From Pseudomonadota bacterium (GTDB taxonomy: Bacteria; Desulfobacterota; Binatia; Binatales; Binataceae), in contig JAJPJA010000101.1 in the NCBI GenBank assembly GCA_021324455.1, positions 1 to 53,229 of the forward strand: 53,229 nt of DNA. Reading direction: 5' to 3'. Positions 31,015-39,611 of this stretch are shown here, in pieces; the stretch's first letter is position 1; every line of letters starts with the position of its first letter. The notes under the pieces are model-generated. The model had not been told where the DNA came from. It ran no database searches and was given only the letters and a program-made list of their open reading frames with translations. Both the position numbers and the translations under genes were made by a program.

Positions 31015-32511
31015 CTATTTGATCCGCACACAAACCGACTTGGTCTCGGTGTAATTCTCCAGCACCTCATGGCCCATCTCGCGGCCCCATCCCGACTGCT
31101 TGTACCCGCCAAAGGGCAGCGCCGCGTCGAACACGTTGTAGCAGTTGATCCACACCGTGCCGGCGCGCAACTGCTCGGCCAGGCTGTGGGCCTTGCCGAT
31201 GTCGCGGGTCCAGATGCCGGCGGCCAGGCCGTAGATGGTATCGTTGGCGGCGGCCTGCACTTCGCCCGGGTCGCTGAACGGAATCGCCGTCACGACCGGG
31301 CCGAAGATCTCCTCCTGGTAGATCTTCATGTCCGGCTTGACGTCGGTCAGCACGGTCGGCGCGACGAAGTAGCCGCGCTCGCCGACGCGTTGGCCGCCGA
31401 TAATCGCCCGGGCGCCTTCCTGGCGCCCCGATTGCAGATAGCCGCAGACGCGATCGAGCTGCTCGCTGGAAACCAGCGGACCCATCTGCGTGCTCAGATC
31501 CATCCCGGGCCCCAGCTTGATCTGCCTGCCCTGATCGGCCACGCCTTCGACCACCTTGTCGAACACGCCCTTCTCCACGTACAGACGCGAGCCGGCGCAG
31601 CAGCATTGCCCATGGTTGAAGAAGATGGCGTTGGCGGCGCCGGGAATGGCGACGTCGAGGTCGGCGTCCTTGAACACGACGTTGGGCGACTTGCCGCCCA
31701 ATTCCAGCGAGACCTTTTTGAGATTGCCCGCAGCCGCATGCACGATCAGCCGTCCGACTTCGGTCGAGCCGGTGAACGCCACCTTGTCGACCGCCGGATG
31801 GGCCGCGAGCGCGGCGCCAGCGGTTTCACCGAATCCGGTCACGATATTGACGGCGCCGGCGGGAAAGCCTGCTTCCTGGATCAGTTCCGCCAGGCGCAGG
31901 GCGGAAAGCGGGGTCTGCTCGGCGACCTTGAGCACCACGGCGCATCCGGCGGCCAGCGCCGGACCGAGCTTCCACGCCGCCATCAGCAGCGGAAAATTCC
32001 ATGGGATGATCTGGCCGGCGACGCCGACCGGTTCGCGCAGCGTATAGGCCAGATATCCGCCGCCCGGCACCGACAGCGGGATCGTATTGCCTTCGATCTT
32101 GGTGGCCCATCCCGCCATGTAGCGCAACAAATCGATCGCCAGCGGGACATCGGCGACCCGCGCCACCGCGACCGGTTTGCCGTTGTCCAGCGATTCAATC
32201 TGGGCGAACTCGTCGGCATGCTGCTCGAGGAGGTCGGCCAGCTTCCAAATCGACTTGCCGCGATCCGAGGGCGTGTACTTGCGCCATCGGCCTTCGAACG
32301 CGCCGCGCGCGGCTTTGACCGCGCGATCTATATCTTCCTTGTCGCCTTCGGGAACCTGCGCCAGGACCTCGCCGGTGGCGGGATTATAGGTGGGAAAAGT
32401 TTTGCCTGACGCGGCTTCGACGAACTCGCCGCCGATCAACATTTTGTGCCGGCGGCTGACGAAGCCCTTCACGCCTGGAAGCGGTTGAACGACAGTGGTG
32501 TTCTCTTCCAT
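31015..32511 (-). CDS. Aldehyde dehydrogenase
   Basis: The 498-residue protein is an NAD(P)-dependent aldehyde dehydrogenase. PWNFP holds the Asn that stabilises the intermediate, and FTGSTEVGR is the coenzyme loop. LELGGKSP carries the general-base Glu, and GQCCCAGSR carries the catalytic Cys304. The C-terminal oligomerisation strand is GGYKQSGWGREMG. Length is normal. It resembles broad-range ALDHs such as betaine-aldehyde or phenylacetaldehyde type enzymes, but the substrate cannot be named. An AGGAG site lies before the ATG, and the M81 gene upstream is 84 bases away. Confidence 0.94.
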   Translation of the reverse strand: MEENTTVVQPLPGVKGFVSRRHKMLIGGEFVEAASGKTFPTYNPATGEVLAQVPEGDKEDIDRAVKAARGAFEGRWRKYTPSDRGKSIWKLADLLEQHADEFAQIESLDNGKPVAVARVADVPLAIDLLRYMAGWATKIEGNTIPLSVPGGGYLAYTLREPVGVAGQIIPWNFPLLMAAWKLGPALAAGCAVVLKVAEQTPLSALRLAELIQEAGFPAGAVNIVTGFGETAGAALAAHPAVDKVAFTGSTEVGRLIVHAAAGNLKKVSLELGGKSPNVVFKDADLDVAIPGAANAIFFNHGQCCCAGSRLYVEKGVFDKVVEGVADQGRQIKLGPGMDLSTQMGPLVSSEQLDRVCGYLQSGRQEGARAIIGGQRVGERGYFVAPTVLTDVKPDMKIYQEEIFGPVVTAIPFSDPGEVQAAANDTIYGLAAGIWTRDIGKAHSLAEQLRAGTVWINCYNVFDAALPFGGYKQSGWGREMGHEVLENYTETKSVCVRIK

Positions 32512-32595
32512 GAGAATTCCTCCTTTAACCGGCTTCAGATCGAATCTTATCGCTGCGCGATGGGCGCATAAATGGTTTTGCCGATGAGGCGGCGG

Positions 32596-34059
32596 TCAAA
32601 TATCGTCGAGCGGAAACACCGGCCGCCGGATCTTGGAAAACGGCAGCCGGCTCAGGACCTGAGTCGCCAATCCGGGCGCGTCCACGTCGATAAAAGTGCG
32701 GCCGATCCGGGCCAGGCCCGCGCGATGCTGCAGTTCGGCTTTGCACACCAGGATTTTGCGCTCGGCCGGTTCGATCCCGAGGCTGCGGAAATGGTTGGCC
32801 TCAAACACCAGCGTCGGACGCGCGGTCAAAATCACCTCCACCCCGCCGCAGTCGACCACTACCGTGGTTCCGCGATGATAGGTGCCGGCGTTGAATGGAG
32901 TGGCGGCGGTGAATACGCCGTCGTGAATCGTGCGCACGCGCCCGCTGATGGCAACCGGCGCACCGTGGAATCTATCCGTCTTGCCGCCGACCGTCAGCTT
33001 CACCGTGCTGCCGACGCCGGAGCCCACCGCTTCCGCCACCGCGCCGGGGTCGGCGATATTGCCGACTACCGCCCCGCGCGCATTATGCTTGAGCAGTTCG
33101 GCGAGGATCGCGGTGCCGTCGCCGGGCGTGCCCGCGCCGCCGCTGTCGGCGACGTCGCCGAGCACCACCGGAGTTTCATCGCTGGCGATGGCCTCGCGCA
33201 CCGCGTCTTCGACCGATACGAGGTCGGCGTGAAACTGATGCCGCCGCGACCAGCAGGCGTCCTTGATCTGCTCGGCTATTTCGACCGCCAGTCCGGGCTC
33301 GCCATTGGTGGTCGCCACCACGCTGAGGCCGGTTTCGGGCCGCTCGGAAACAAAGAAGCCGCCCAGCAATGAAACGTCCAGCACGCGCTTGTCGGCCGCC
33401 CGTTTGCGCGCCAGGCGCATCAGATGGTCCATCGGCCATCCCGGCGCGATGTACAACTTCTGCAGCGGCGGCACCATCGCGGGTTGCGCCCACGCCGCGA
33501 ACGGTTGGACCGAGCGATCGAACATCTGTGCCATTACGCGCGCCGCCTGATGCCCGACGGCGGCGAAATCGTAATGCGGATTGGTCTTGACCCCGATCAG
33601 CATGCTGGCCTGCCGCACCATCAGCGGCGTTACGTTGGCGTGTCCATCCAGCGAGGCGATGATCGGAGTGTTGTCGCCGACCACTTCGCGGATCGATCCG
33701 AGCAGGTCGCCGTCGCAGTCATCGGTGTGATCCGAGACCGCCGTTCCATGGAGCTGGACAAACACGCCGTCAACCGGACCCGCCTTGCGCAACGTGCTGA
33801 CAAAGGTTTCCTTGCCCCACTGATGGGCTTCTTCGGGGACCTTGCCCAGCAGCCCGGGAAACATGAAGTGGAGCGCAACGAGGTCCCATCCGTGCTCACG
33901 TGCGCCGCGCATGAAGCCGGCCACCGCGCCGTCGCCGCGTCCGAGCCGGTTCAGCATGTCATGCCCGGAGAGCACCGATCGCTGGAAGCGTTCCAGCGAT
34001 AATCGCTGAGTGGCAAAGGTATTCGCGGTGACCAGGTAACCGCCAACTGCAACGCGCAT
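32596..34059 (-). CDS. M81 family metallopeptidase (MlrC-like)
   Basis: The 487-residue protein matches the M81 (microcystinase C) family. QLHGTAVSDHTDDCDGDLL near residue 105 and ASLDGHANVTPLMVRQ near 135 carry the metal-binding Asp and His. VLGDVADSGGAGTPGDGTAIL near 305 is a third conserved box. MlrC degrades linearised microcystin fragments; most other members have unknown peptide or amide substrates. The start at 34059 was preferred to one 15 bases upstream because GGAGG lies eight bases before it. Upstream at 34099-34117 there is a near-palindrome with a GGTGTACACC core that could be its operator. Confidence 0.88.
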   Translation of the reverse strand: MRVAVGGYLVTANTFATQRLSLERFQRSVLSGHDMLNRLGRGDGAVAGFMRGAREHGWDLVALHFMFPGLLGKVPEEAHQWGKETFVSTLRKAGPVDGVFVQLHGTAVSDHTDDCDGDLLGSIREVVGDNTPIIASLDGHANVTPLMVRQASMLIGVKTNPHYDFAAVGHQAARVMAQMFDRSVQPFAAWAQPAMVPPLQKLYIAPGWPMDHLMRLARKRAADKRVLDVSLLGGFFVSERPETGLSVVATTNGEPGLAVEIAEQIKDACWSRRHQFHADLVSVEDAVREAIASDETPVVLGDVADSGGAGTPGDGTAILAELLKHNARGAVVGNIADPGAVAEAVGSGVGSTVKLTVGGKTDRFHGAPVAISGRVRTIHDGVFTAATPFNAGTYHRGTTVVVDCGGVEVILTARPTLVFEANHFRSLGIEPAERKILVCKAELQHRAGLARIGRTFIDVDAPGLATQVLSRLPFSKIRRPVFPLDDI

Positions 34060-34098
34060 CGTGCGATCCTCCATCGGGCCGCGGCACAGATTCAGTCT

Positions 34099-34117
34099 GA
34101 TTGGTGTACACCCAATC
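34099..34117 (-). promoter_or_regulatory. Candidate operator with GGTGTACACC palindrome upstream of the M81 gene
   Basis: GATTGGTGTACACCCAATC is an inverted repeat with one extra base in one arm. It lies 40 bases before the M81 start. Its GGTGTAC core also occurs in the inverted repeat at 17372-17405. Confidence 0.4.
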
Positions 34118-34248
34118 GTATGCCGATTTCAAAAGCGGACTTGCCCGACAGGCGGGGGATGTAAGCCAAACGGCCGGGTCAGCGCGGATAATTTCGGTGT
34201 GCGCGGGACGCGGCGCGGATCCGAGCCAAATCTGCGGATAGGATCGCG

Positions 34249-34277
34249 AGCGGAGGGCGGCCGGGCCGCCCTCCGCT
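34249..34277 (-). other. 14-bp GC-rich hairpin after the amidohydrolase stop
   Basis: The perfect arms AGCGGAGGGCGGCC and GGCCGCCCTCCGCT have a one-base centre. The hairpin starts eight bases after the stop of the minus-strand gene at 34285. No U-tract follows, so it may be a terminator without the classical tail or a 3'-end stabiliser. Confidence 0.5.
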
Positions 34278-34284
34278 GTCAGCC

Positions 34285-35496
34285 TCAGTTAAGGTCCAGC
34301 GCGCGGGCGACGTTTTCGCCCAAAATACCGCGGCGCCCCGCCGGCGACATCTTCTCCACCAGCTCAAAAATCTCTTCCATGTAGTTCACCGGATGGTCCG
34401 CGTGGGGAAAATCGCTGGCCCAGAAGAACTTGCCGGTGCCGACGTAATCGATAATGTGGCGCAGCACGACTTCGTCCGGATCGCCCGAGATGAAGCATTG
34501 GCGATCGAAGTAGTACGACGGGCATTCCGACAGCGGCAGGCTGCCGCCGATCAGGGTTTCCTTGTACAGCGCGTCGGCCCGGTTGAGCCACCATCCGATC
34601 CATCCCGCGCCCGATTCCAGGATCACGAACCTGAGGCGCGGGAACTTGTCCCACACCCCGTAGACGAACATCGTCGCAAACGCCATGATCGAGCCCTGGT
34701 TGGTAAACATGTCGCCGTACCAGATGCCGGCGCCGCCCCGTATCGGTTCGAAGCGGGTGTGGATGGTGAATTCGCGCGGCTCGAAGTTCGGATGCACCGC
34801 CAGCGGCACGCCCAGATCCTGGGCCGCCGCGAATACCACGTCGTGATCCGGATGCCCGTGCGGCTTGCGCGTGATGGTGTAGGGCGAGATGAACGCGATC
34901 TTGCATCCGTCCTTGACCGCCCGCTCCAGCTCGCGCGCGGCCAGATGCGGATCGCCCAGCGAGATGTGCGCGGCAGGGACCAGCCGGCCGCCTGAATCGC
35001 GGCAAAAATCCGCGATCCAGCGGTTGTATGCGCGGCAGCATGCGTTGGCATATTCCGCATCCGTGGTCTCGGCTTCCCAGTTCAGGCCCAGCGTCGGGAA
35101 CAGCACCGAAGTGTCGAGTCCCTCCTGGTCCATCTTTTTAAGCCGCTCCCCGGGATCCATCGTCCCGTAACCCGCGCCCTTCAGATAGGTCTCCTCCGGG
35201 GTCGCCTTGATGAACGGGGGCGGTCCCTTTCTGCCGCCTTTGACCCATTCATCGCGCATCCGCTTCATCTCCTGCACCTGGCGGCCCATGCTGCTGAGCC
35301 GCCCCAACGTTCCTCTGGCGGTGCATTGGGCCGGTTTGCCGTCCACTTCAAGATATTCCCAGCCGTCGGAGCCGACCCGGATACGAATCGCGCGGTCGCG
35401 GTATTTGGGTTCCAAATAGCGCTCCCACAGGTCGGGGGGCTCGATAATGTGGCCGTCGGCGTCGATTACGCGTTCGCGATGCTTGCCGTCGTTCAT
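34285..35496 (-). CDS. Amidohydrolase 2 family protein
   Basis: The 403-residue protein is a metal-dependent TIM-barrel hydrolase or decarboxylase of the amidohydrolase-2 group. It begins with VIDADGHIIEPPDLWERYLEPKYRD, holding the DxH metal motif. Later parts are LGVPLAVHPNFEPREF with the His ligand, LRFVILESGAGWIGWWLNR and FWASDFPHADHPV with the catalytic Asp. Members include decarboxylases of aromatic acids and hydrolases of ring-cleavage products, so the reaction is uncertain. It is close to the gene at 44675, which begins VISADSHMTEPADLWIERL. The start at 35496 was chosen by the domain start; a longer upstream frame is rejected. Confidence 0.9.
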   Translation of the reverse strand: MNDGKHRERVIDADGHIIEPPDLWERYLEPKYRDRAIRIRVGSDGWEYLEVDGKPAQCTARGTLGRLSSMGRQVQEMKRMRDEWVKGGRKGPPPFIKATPEETYLKGAGYGTMDPGERLKKMDQEGLDTSVLFPTLGLNWEAETTDAEYANACCRAYNRWIADFCRDSGGRLVPAAHISLGDPHLAARELERAVKDGCKIAFISPYTITRKPHGHPDHDVVFAAAQDLGVPLAVHPNFEPREFTIHTRFEPIRGGAGIWYGDMFTNQGSIMAFATMFVYGVWDKFPRLRFVILESGAGWIGWWLNRADALYKETLIGGSLPLSECPSYYFDRQCFISGDPDEVVLRHIIDYVGTGKFFWASDFPHADHPVNYMEEIFELVEKMSPAGRRGILGENVARALDLN

Positions 35497-35630
35497 CGTG
35501 TTGTCTCCAGCTCGGGTTGTCAGCCGCCGTGCGGCGCTGAGTCGGAACGTTCGTTCAGGAATGACGCTAGGCCGATCCGCGCCCGCAGTCAACCCTTGAC
35601 GCCGGCGGTGCTGGGCGTTGCTTTGCGCCA

Positions 35631-35659
35631 GAAGATGCCGTGGCTGGCACGGCATCTTC
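35631..35659 (-). other. 12-bp perfect hairpin after the SBBP-repeat protein
   Basis: The arms GAAGATGCCGTG and CACGGCATCTTC surround loop GCTGG. The hairpin lies 16 bases after the stop of the 1205-residue protein. On the minus strand only a short T-containing end follows, so it would be a weak U-tract terminator. Confidence 0.5.
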
Positions 35660-35675
35660 GTGGCGCGATCTTTAC

Positions 35676-38600
35676 TTATTTCAAGGTAAACGCCCCGCCC
35701 GGATCGTTGCCGGAGCTGGTGAAAGGTACGAACGGCGGATTGAGCGCCTGCACATAGGAGGCACCCGGATCGGCGCCGGTCGGCTCGGTGAACGTGAATC
35801 TGGTGTCGTCGATCAGCGTCAGCGGGATCTTCGGCGTACCGTCGGGATTAAGCCCGCCGAAGAACGCCACTCCGCCGCCGGTTTGGGTGTTGAAGAAGTT
35901 AAGCACCGTCAGGCTGGAAAATCCGCTGCCGTTGACCGTGATGGTCGAACCCGACTGGGTCACCGACAGGACGTGGATGCGCGCGCCGATTGGCACCGAC
36001 ACCGCGTTGCTCTTGCTGGCGTAGCTGCTCGATGCTCCCGCGTTGCTGATCACGAAGGACCCCGGGCCGGTCGGCGGCGATCCCGGAGAACCCTTGGCCG
36101 CCAGCGTGATACTGATCTGCGTCGCGGTCAGGCGCGGATCGCCCGGAGCGATGAAGATGGTCGGAATCTTGCCGCCGGTGCATGCGCAGAACAGATCCAC
36201 CGCGACCCCGTGGGTGGTGTCGAATCCGCTTCCGCCCAGCTTCACCGTCGTACCCTGGGGCACCACGGTTTCCACGTTGTTGGTGGCGAAACTCGGATCG
36301 CTGCTGGTGGCCGCCAGTCCCACACCGTTGATCGTGGTGAGGCTCGGCAATCCCGAGCCGGGCGCGCCCTGCAGCAGGGCGAAGGCCGAATTCGAAACCT
36401 TGAAGCCGGTGTCGGTATTGACCACCTGCACCGCCACAAAGCCCTGCCCCAGGGGCACGGTTTTGGGCACCGGCACCGTCATCAGGGTGGAGCTGTGGGG
36501 CGTGTTGGGATCAAGTGGTCCGGCGCTCAAGGGTCCGCTTGCTGTCGAAACGAAGAAGTTGACCTTGGAGCCGGGCGTAAAGCCCGTCCCCGAGATGTTG
36601 AAGCTGGCCCCCACCAGGATGGTTGCGGGAACGCTGCTGATGTGAGGGACGGTCGCCGCCGCGGTCGCAGTCGCCGTCGGAGTGGCCTTGGCCGGCGTTG
36701 CGGTGGGAGTCGGGGTTACGGCAGGCTTGGTTGCGGTCGGCGTGGCCGTGATGACCGGCGAGGGGAACGGCGTCGGACATACGGTGCTGCTCGGGTCAAG
36801 TTCGGTCACGAACGCGTTGGTGGTGCCTTTGACAAAGGCGTTGTTGCCGAACTGAAAAGCGTTCTTGGTCACTGGAAAATCGCCGGAAAAGGTCACGCCC
36901 GCAACGTAGATCTTCCCGGTCGAGTCGTGCGCGATCGAACCCGCCACGTCGATATCGCTGCCGCCCAGGTAGGTGGAGAACTGCAGCTGGGAGGCGGGCG
37001 CGACGTTCGGATTGAGAACGCTGACGAACGCGTCCGCCTGGTCGCTGGCGCCGATAGTGGACATCCGGGTGCAGGTATTGATCACTGGAAATTTGGTCGA
37101 GGTGGCGCCGCCGGTCAGGTAGATTATTCCGGTGGCGCTGTCCACCGCCACGTCGGTTGCGGAATCGCCCGGACGAATCGGGGTTCCGAACAGGTCCGCG
37201 GGTCCACCGATATAGGTCGAATAGACCAGTTGTTTGGCCGGGGTTTGAGTCGGGTCGAGTTCGGTGACGAAACCGTTGGCCCCGGACCCGGCCGCATTGG
37301 AGTTGGGCTGATAGGCGGCTTTGGTTCCGTTGGTGGGAAAGTTGGATGAAACCGCCAGCCCGCTTACATAGATATGATTGCTCGAATCCAGCGCGATGCC
37401 CGCGGCAACGTCGCCGAAGCTCCCGACAAAAATGATTGAAAGGCCGCTGCCGCCGAGGTAGGTCGAATAAATCAGCGACGCCGCTCCGCTTTTGGACGGA
37501 TCGATCTCCGACACCACCGCGTTCTGCACGCCGAGGGGAAATCCGTTGTTGCTCGACTGAAACGCGTTTTTGGTCGGGTAGTCGGAGGAAAAGCTGGCGC
37601 CGGTTACATACAGCCGTCCGCTCGAATCCACCGCAATCCGGTCCAGCGATTCGCCGCCCGTTGTGGTGCCGGTGCCGCCCAAAAAGCTGGAATAGATCAG
37701 CGACTTGCCGCCGCCCGCGATCACCTGGACGTAGCCGGAGCTGTTCTTGTTGGTGTCGGGATTGGTCGGTTGAAAGGCGTTGGCGGTAACCACGTAATCG
37801 CCCGCGGCGGAGCGCGTATTGCCGGCCGCATAGACTGCGCAATTGCTGGTGCATCCGGGTTTGATCGCGACCCCGGTTACCGCGGCGTCATCGCTGCCGT
37901 GAACAAAACACGAATAAATCAGACCGCTGCCGCTGGGATTGAGCTCGGCGACAAATCCGTTGTTGTTGTCCGCCGGGTTGCGATTGTTGCCGGTGCCGAA
38001 CGCGCCGCAATTCGGATTGGGGAAGTCCAGCGAATAGGTAAGCCCGCCCACATAAGCGTCGCCGCTGGTATCCACCGCGACTCCGGTGCCCTGGTCGCCG
38101 TCATGTCCCGGGGTGCAGGGCGGATTGCTGCTGCATCCGCTGCCGCCCAGATAGGTCGAGTACACCAGCGACGAGGCGCCGCTTTTGCTCGGGTCGAACC
38201 GGGCCACGAAGCCGTTGGGAGTGATGTTCGGGGTGGCCTGATTGGTGCTCTGGAACGCGCCTGGCGTGGCCGGAAAGTTGGACGAATAGGCCAGCCCCGT
38301 GACGTACACGGTGTTGCCCGGTCCCAAAGCCAGGGAAATCGCCGCGTCGGAAAACTTCAGCGAGGTGATTTGCGAGGGCAGCGTCGGAAAGCCCTGAATC
38401 GGACCGCTGCGGTCGCCTTTGCCGCCGATGTAAGTCGAATAGACGATTTCGGGGTCGATCACCAGCGGCAGCCGCGGGTCGTGTCCGGCCAGCGCCAGCC
38501 GGACGACGCGTTGGCCCGCACCATCCGCCGGCGCCGTCACGTAATGCGCATCGATCGCGATCCGCTCGCCGCTCGCGGTATCCTGATACACGCGCGGCTT

Positions 38601-39293
38601 GCGCATCGTCAGGTCGCCCGCCGCGGTAGCAATCACCAGGTCGCCGGAGCGGTTGAGATGAGCGCTCTGTGCCCCCTGCAACTCCATCCGGATCAAGTCG
38701 GGATTGGCTCCGGGCGCGGCAATCAGGTCGTACTCGAGCGATTGCGGCGTGCCGTAATAAACCAGGTCGATTCCGGGATAGACCGATCGATACCTGACGC
38801 GCGCATAGGTCGGGATGTTGGTATGCCAGCGGCTGGCGTCGTTGCCGATGAAGTAATTCACTTTGCCCGGCAGCGGGTCGATACCCTCGACCGTCGCGTC
38901 GCCGCGCGCGCCGGCCAGATTGATCCATACCGACGCCGCCTTCAGCTTCACTTCCGGACTGGCTTCGGGTTGCGTCCCGAAGGGGCGCGGCGGCTCAACC
39001 ACCGTCGCCCGATGCAGCGAAAGCACAGTGCCTTTGCCGGTCAGAAAAACGGTATAGCCGGGACCGCGCGACAAAAACCGCACCCGCGGGTCGGTCTGAC
39101 CGCGGTTTTCCTCGAAATAGACCGGCAAGGTTTTGTAATCCAGAGCTGAAGCAGCCGCTGGCGGCTGTGAGGCGGCTGAATCCGCACGCCAACGATGTAT
39201 TGCCGTGCCGGCCAGTATGAATGCGGCCAGCACCGTCAGCACAATTGACCCGGCCAAAAGCCGCTTCCTGGTGGAGAGGATTCGGAAATACAT
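35676..39293 (-). CDS. SBBP-repeat beta-propeller protein with a C-terminal IPT-like module
   Basis: The 1205-residue protein has an N-terminal membrane or signal segment (residues 10-32). Next is a DUF7948-like domain (about 45-285) starting VYFEENRGQTDPRVRFLSRG. Seven SBBP-type propeller repeats lie at about 295-830; each has a YSTYLGGSG-like strand and then VAVDSSGxxYVxG. A Thr/Pro/Ala-rich linker follows (about 838-883), then a 322-residue C-terminal module (884-1205) of several IPT-like beta sandwiches. This module is shared with the sedolisin at 46131. Residues VDLFCACTGGK hold two Cys that may form a disulfide. The ribosome site AAGGAG is ten bases before 39293. It should be cell-surface exposed. 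The role is unknown. Confidence 0.88.
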   Translation of the reverse strand: MYFRILSTRKRLLAGSIVLTVLAAFILAGTAIHRWRADSAASQPPAAASALDYKTLPVYFEENRGQTDPRVRFLSRGPGYTVFLTGKGTVLSLHRATVVEPPRPFGTQPEASPEVKLKAASVWINLAGARGDATVEGIDPLPGKVNYFIGNDASRWHTNIPTYARVRYRSVYPGIDLVYYGTPQSLEYDLIAAPGANPDLIRMELQGAQSAHLNRSGDLVIATAAGDLTMRKPRVYQDTASGERIAIDAHYVTAPADGAGQRVVRLALAGHDPRLPLVIDPEIVYSTYIGGKGDRSGPIQGFPTLPSQITSLKFSDAAISLALGPGNTVYVTGLAYSSNFPATPGAFQSTNQATPNITPNGFVARFDPSKSGASSLVYSTYLGGSGCSSNPPCTPGHDGDQGTGVAVDTSGDAYVGGLTYSLDFPNPNCGAFGTGNNRNPADNNNGFVAELNPSGSGLIYSCFVHGSDDAAVTGVAIKPGCTSNCAVYAAGNTRSAAGDYVVTANAFQPTNPDTNKNSSGYVQVIAGGGKSLIYSSFLGGTGTTTGGESLDRIAVDSSGRLYVTGASFSSDYPTKNAFQSSNNGFPLGVQNAVVSEIDPSKSGAASLIYSTYLGGSGLSIIFVGSFGDVAAGIALDSSNHIYVSGLAVSSNFPTNGTKAAYQPNSNAAGSGANGFVTELDPTQTPAKQLVYSTYIGGPADLFGTPIRPGDSATDVAVDSATGIIYLTGGATSTKFPVINTCTRMSTIGASDQADAFVSVLNPNVAPASQLQFSTYLGGSDIDVAGSIAHDSTGKIYVAGVTFSGDFPVTKNAFQFGNNAFVKGTTNAFVTELDPSSTVCPTPFPSPVITATPTATKPAVTPTPTATPAKATPTATATAAATVPHISSVPATILVGASFNISGTGFTPGSKVNFFVSTASGPLSAGPLDPNTPHSSTLMTVPVPKTVPLGQGFVAVQVVNTDTGFKVSNSAFALLQGAPGSGLPSLTTINGVGLAATSSDPSFATNNVETVVPQGTTVKLGGSGFDTTHGVAVDLFCACTGGKIPTIFIAPGDPRLTATQISITLAAKGSPGSPPTGPGSFVISNAGASSSYASKSNAVSVPIGARIHVLSVTQSGSTITVNGSGFSSLTVLNFFNTQTGGGVAFFGGLNPDGTPKIPLTLIDDTRFTFTEPTGADPGASYVQALNPPFVPFTSSGNDPGGAFTLK

Positions 39294-39611
39294 AAAGACT
39301 GGACTCCTTAACCCGCAGAGACCGCATGTCAGCCTTGGAGCAAGGCCTGATACGGTGGCGGTAAGGAATAACATTTTCCGGATAGTCAAGGCAATGAAAA
39401 CTTTTATAAAGGCGAATTATACCGCGCCTGCCTCATCAGACCGACTCCGGCACCAAGCTGGGACTTAGAGCGTGAGACAGATATAAATGAGTCGAATCAG
39501 TAAGATCTGATTGGCAGGGAATAATCCGCCCCAACACCTTCCAGCGACTTGCGCGCAATCGTGGAAGAGGGGGCGAAAACCAGAGGCGGGGTTCGCAAGA
39601 GAATCAGCCGG
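39294..39611. other. 318-base AT-richer spacer between two minus-strand genes
   Basis: No gene was found. It holds the upstream region of the SBBP-repeat protein. A TATAAT-like element lies on the minus strand at 39416-39421 and a TTGACT at 39384-39389, but neither has a good partner at normal spacing. Confidence 0.5.

Noticed and set aside
37770..39149. Long plus-strand frame over the SBBP-repeat gene
   Set aside because: It has no signal, domain or ribosome site. The minus-strand gene has a clear repeat pattern.
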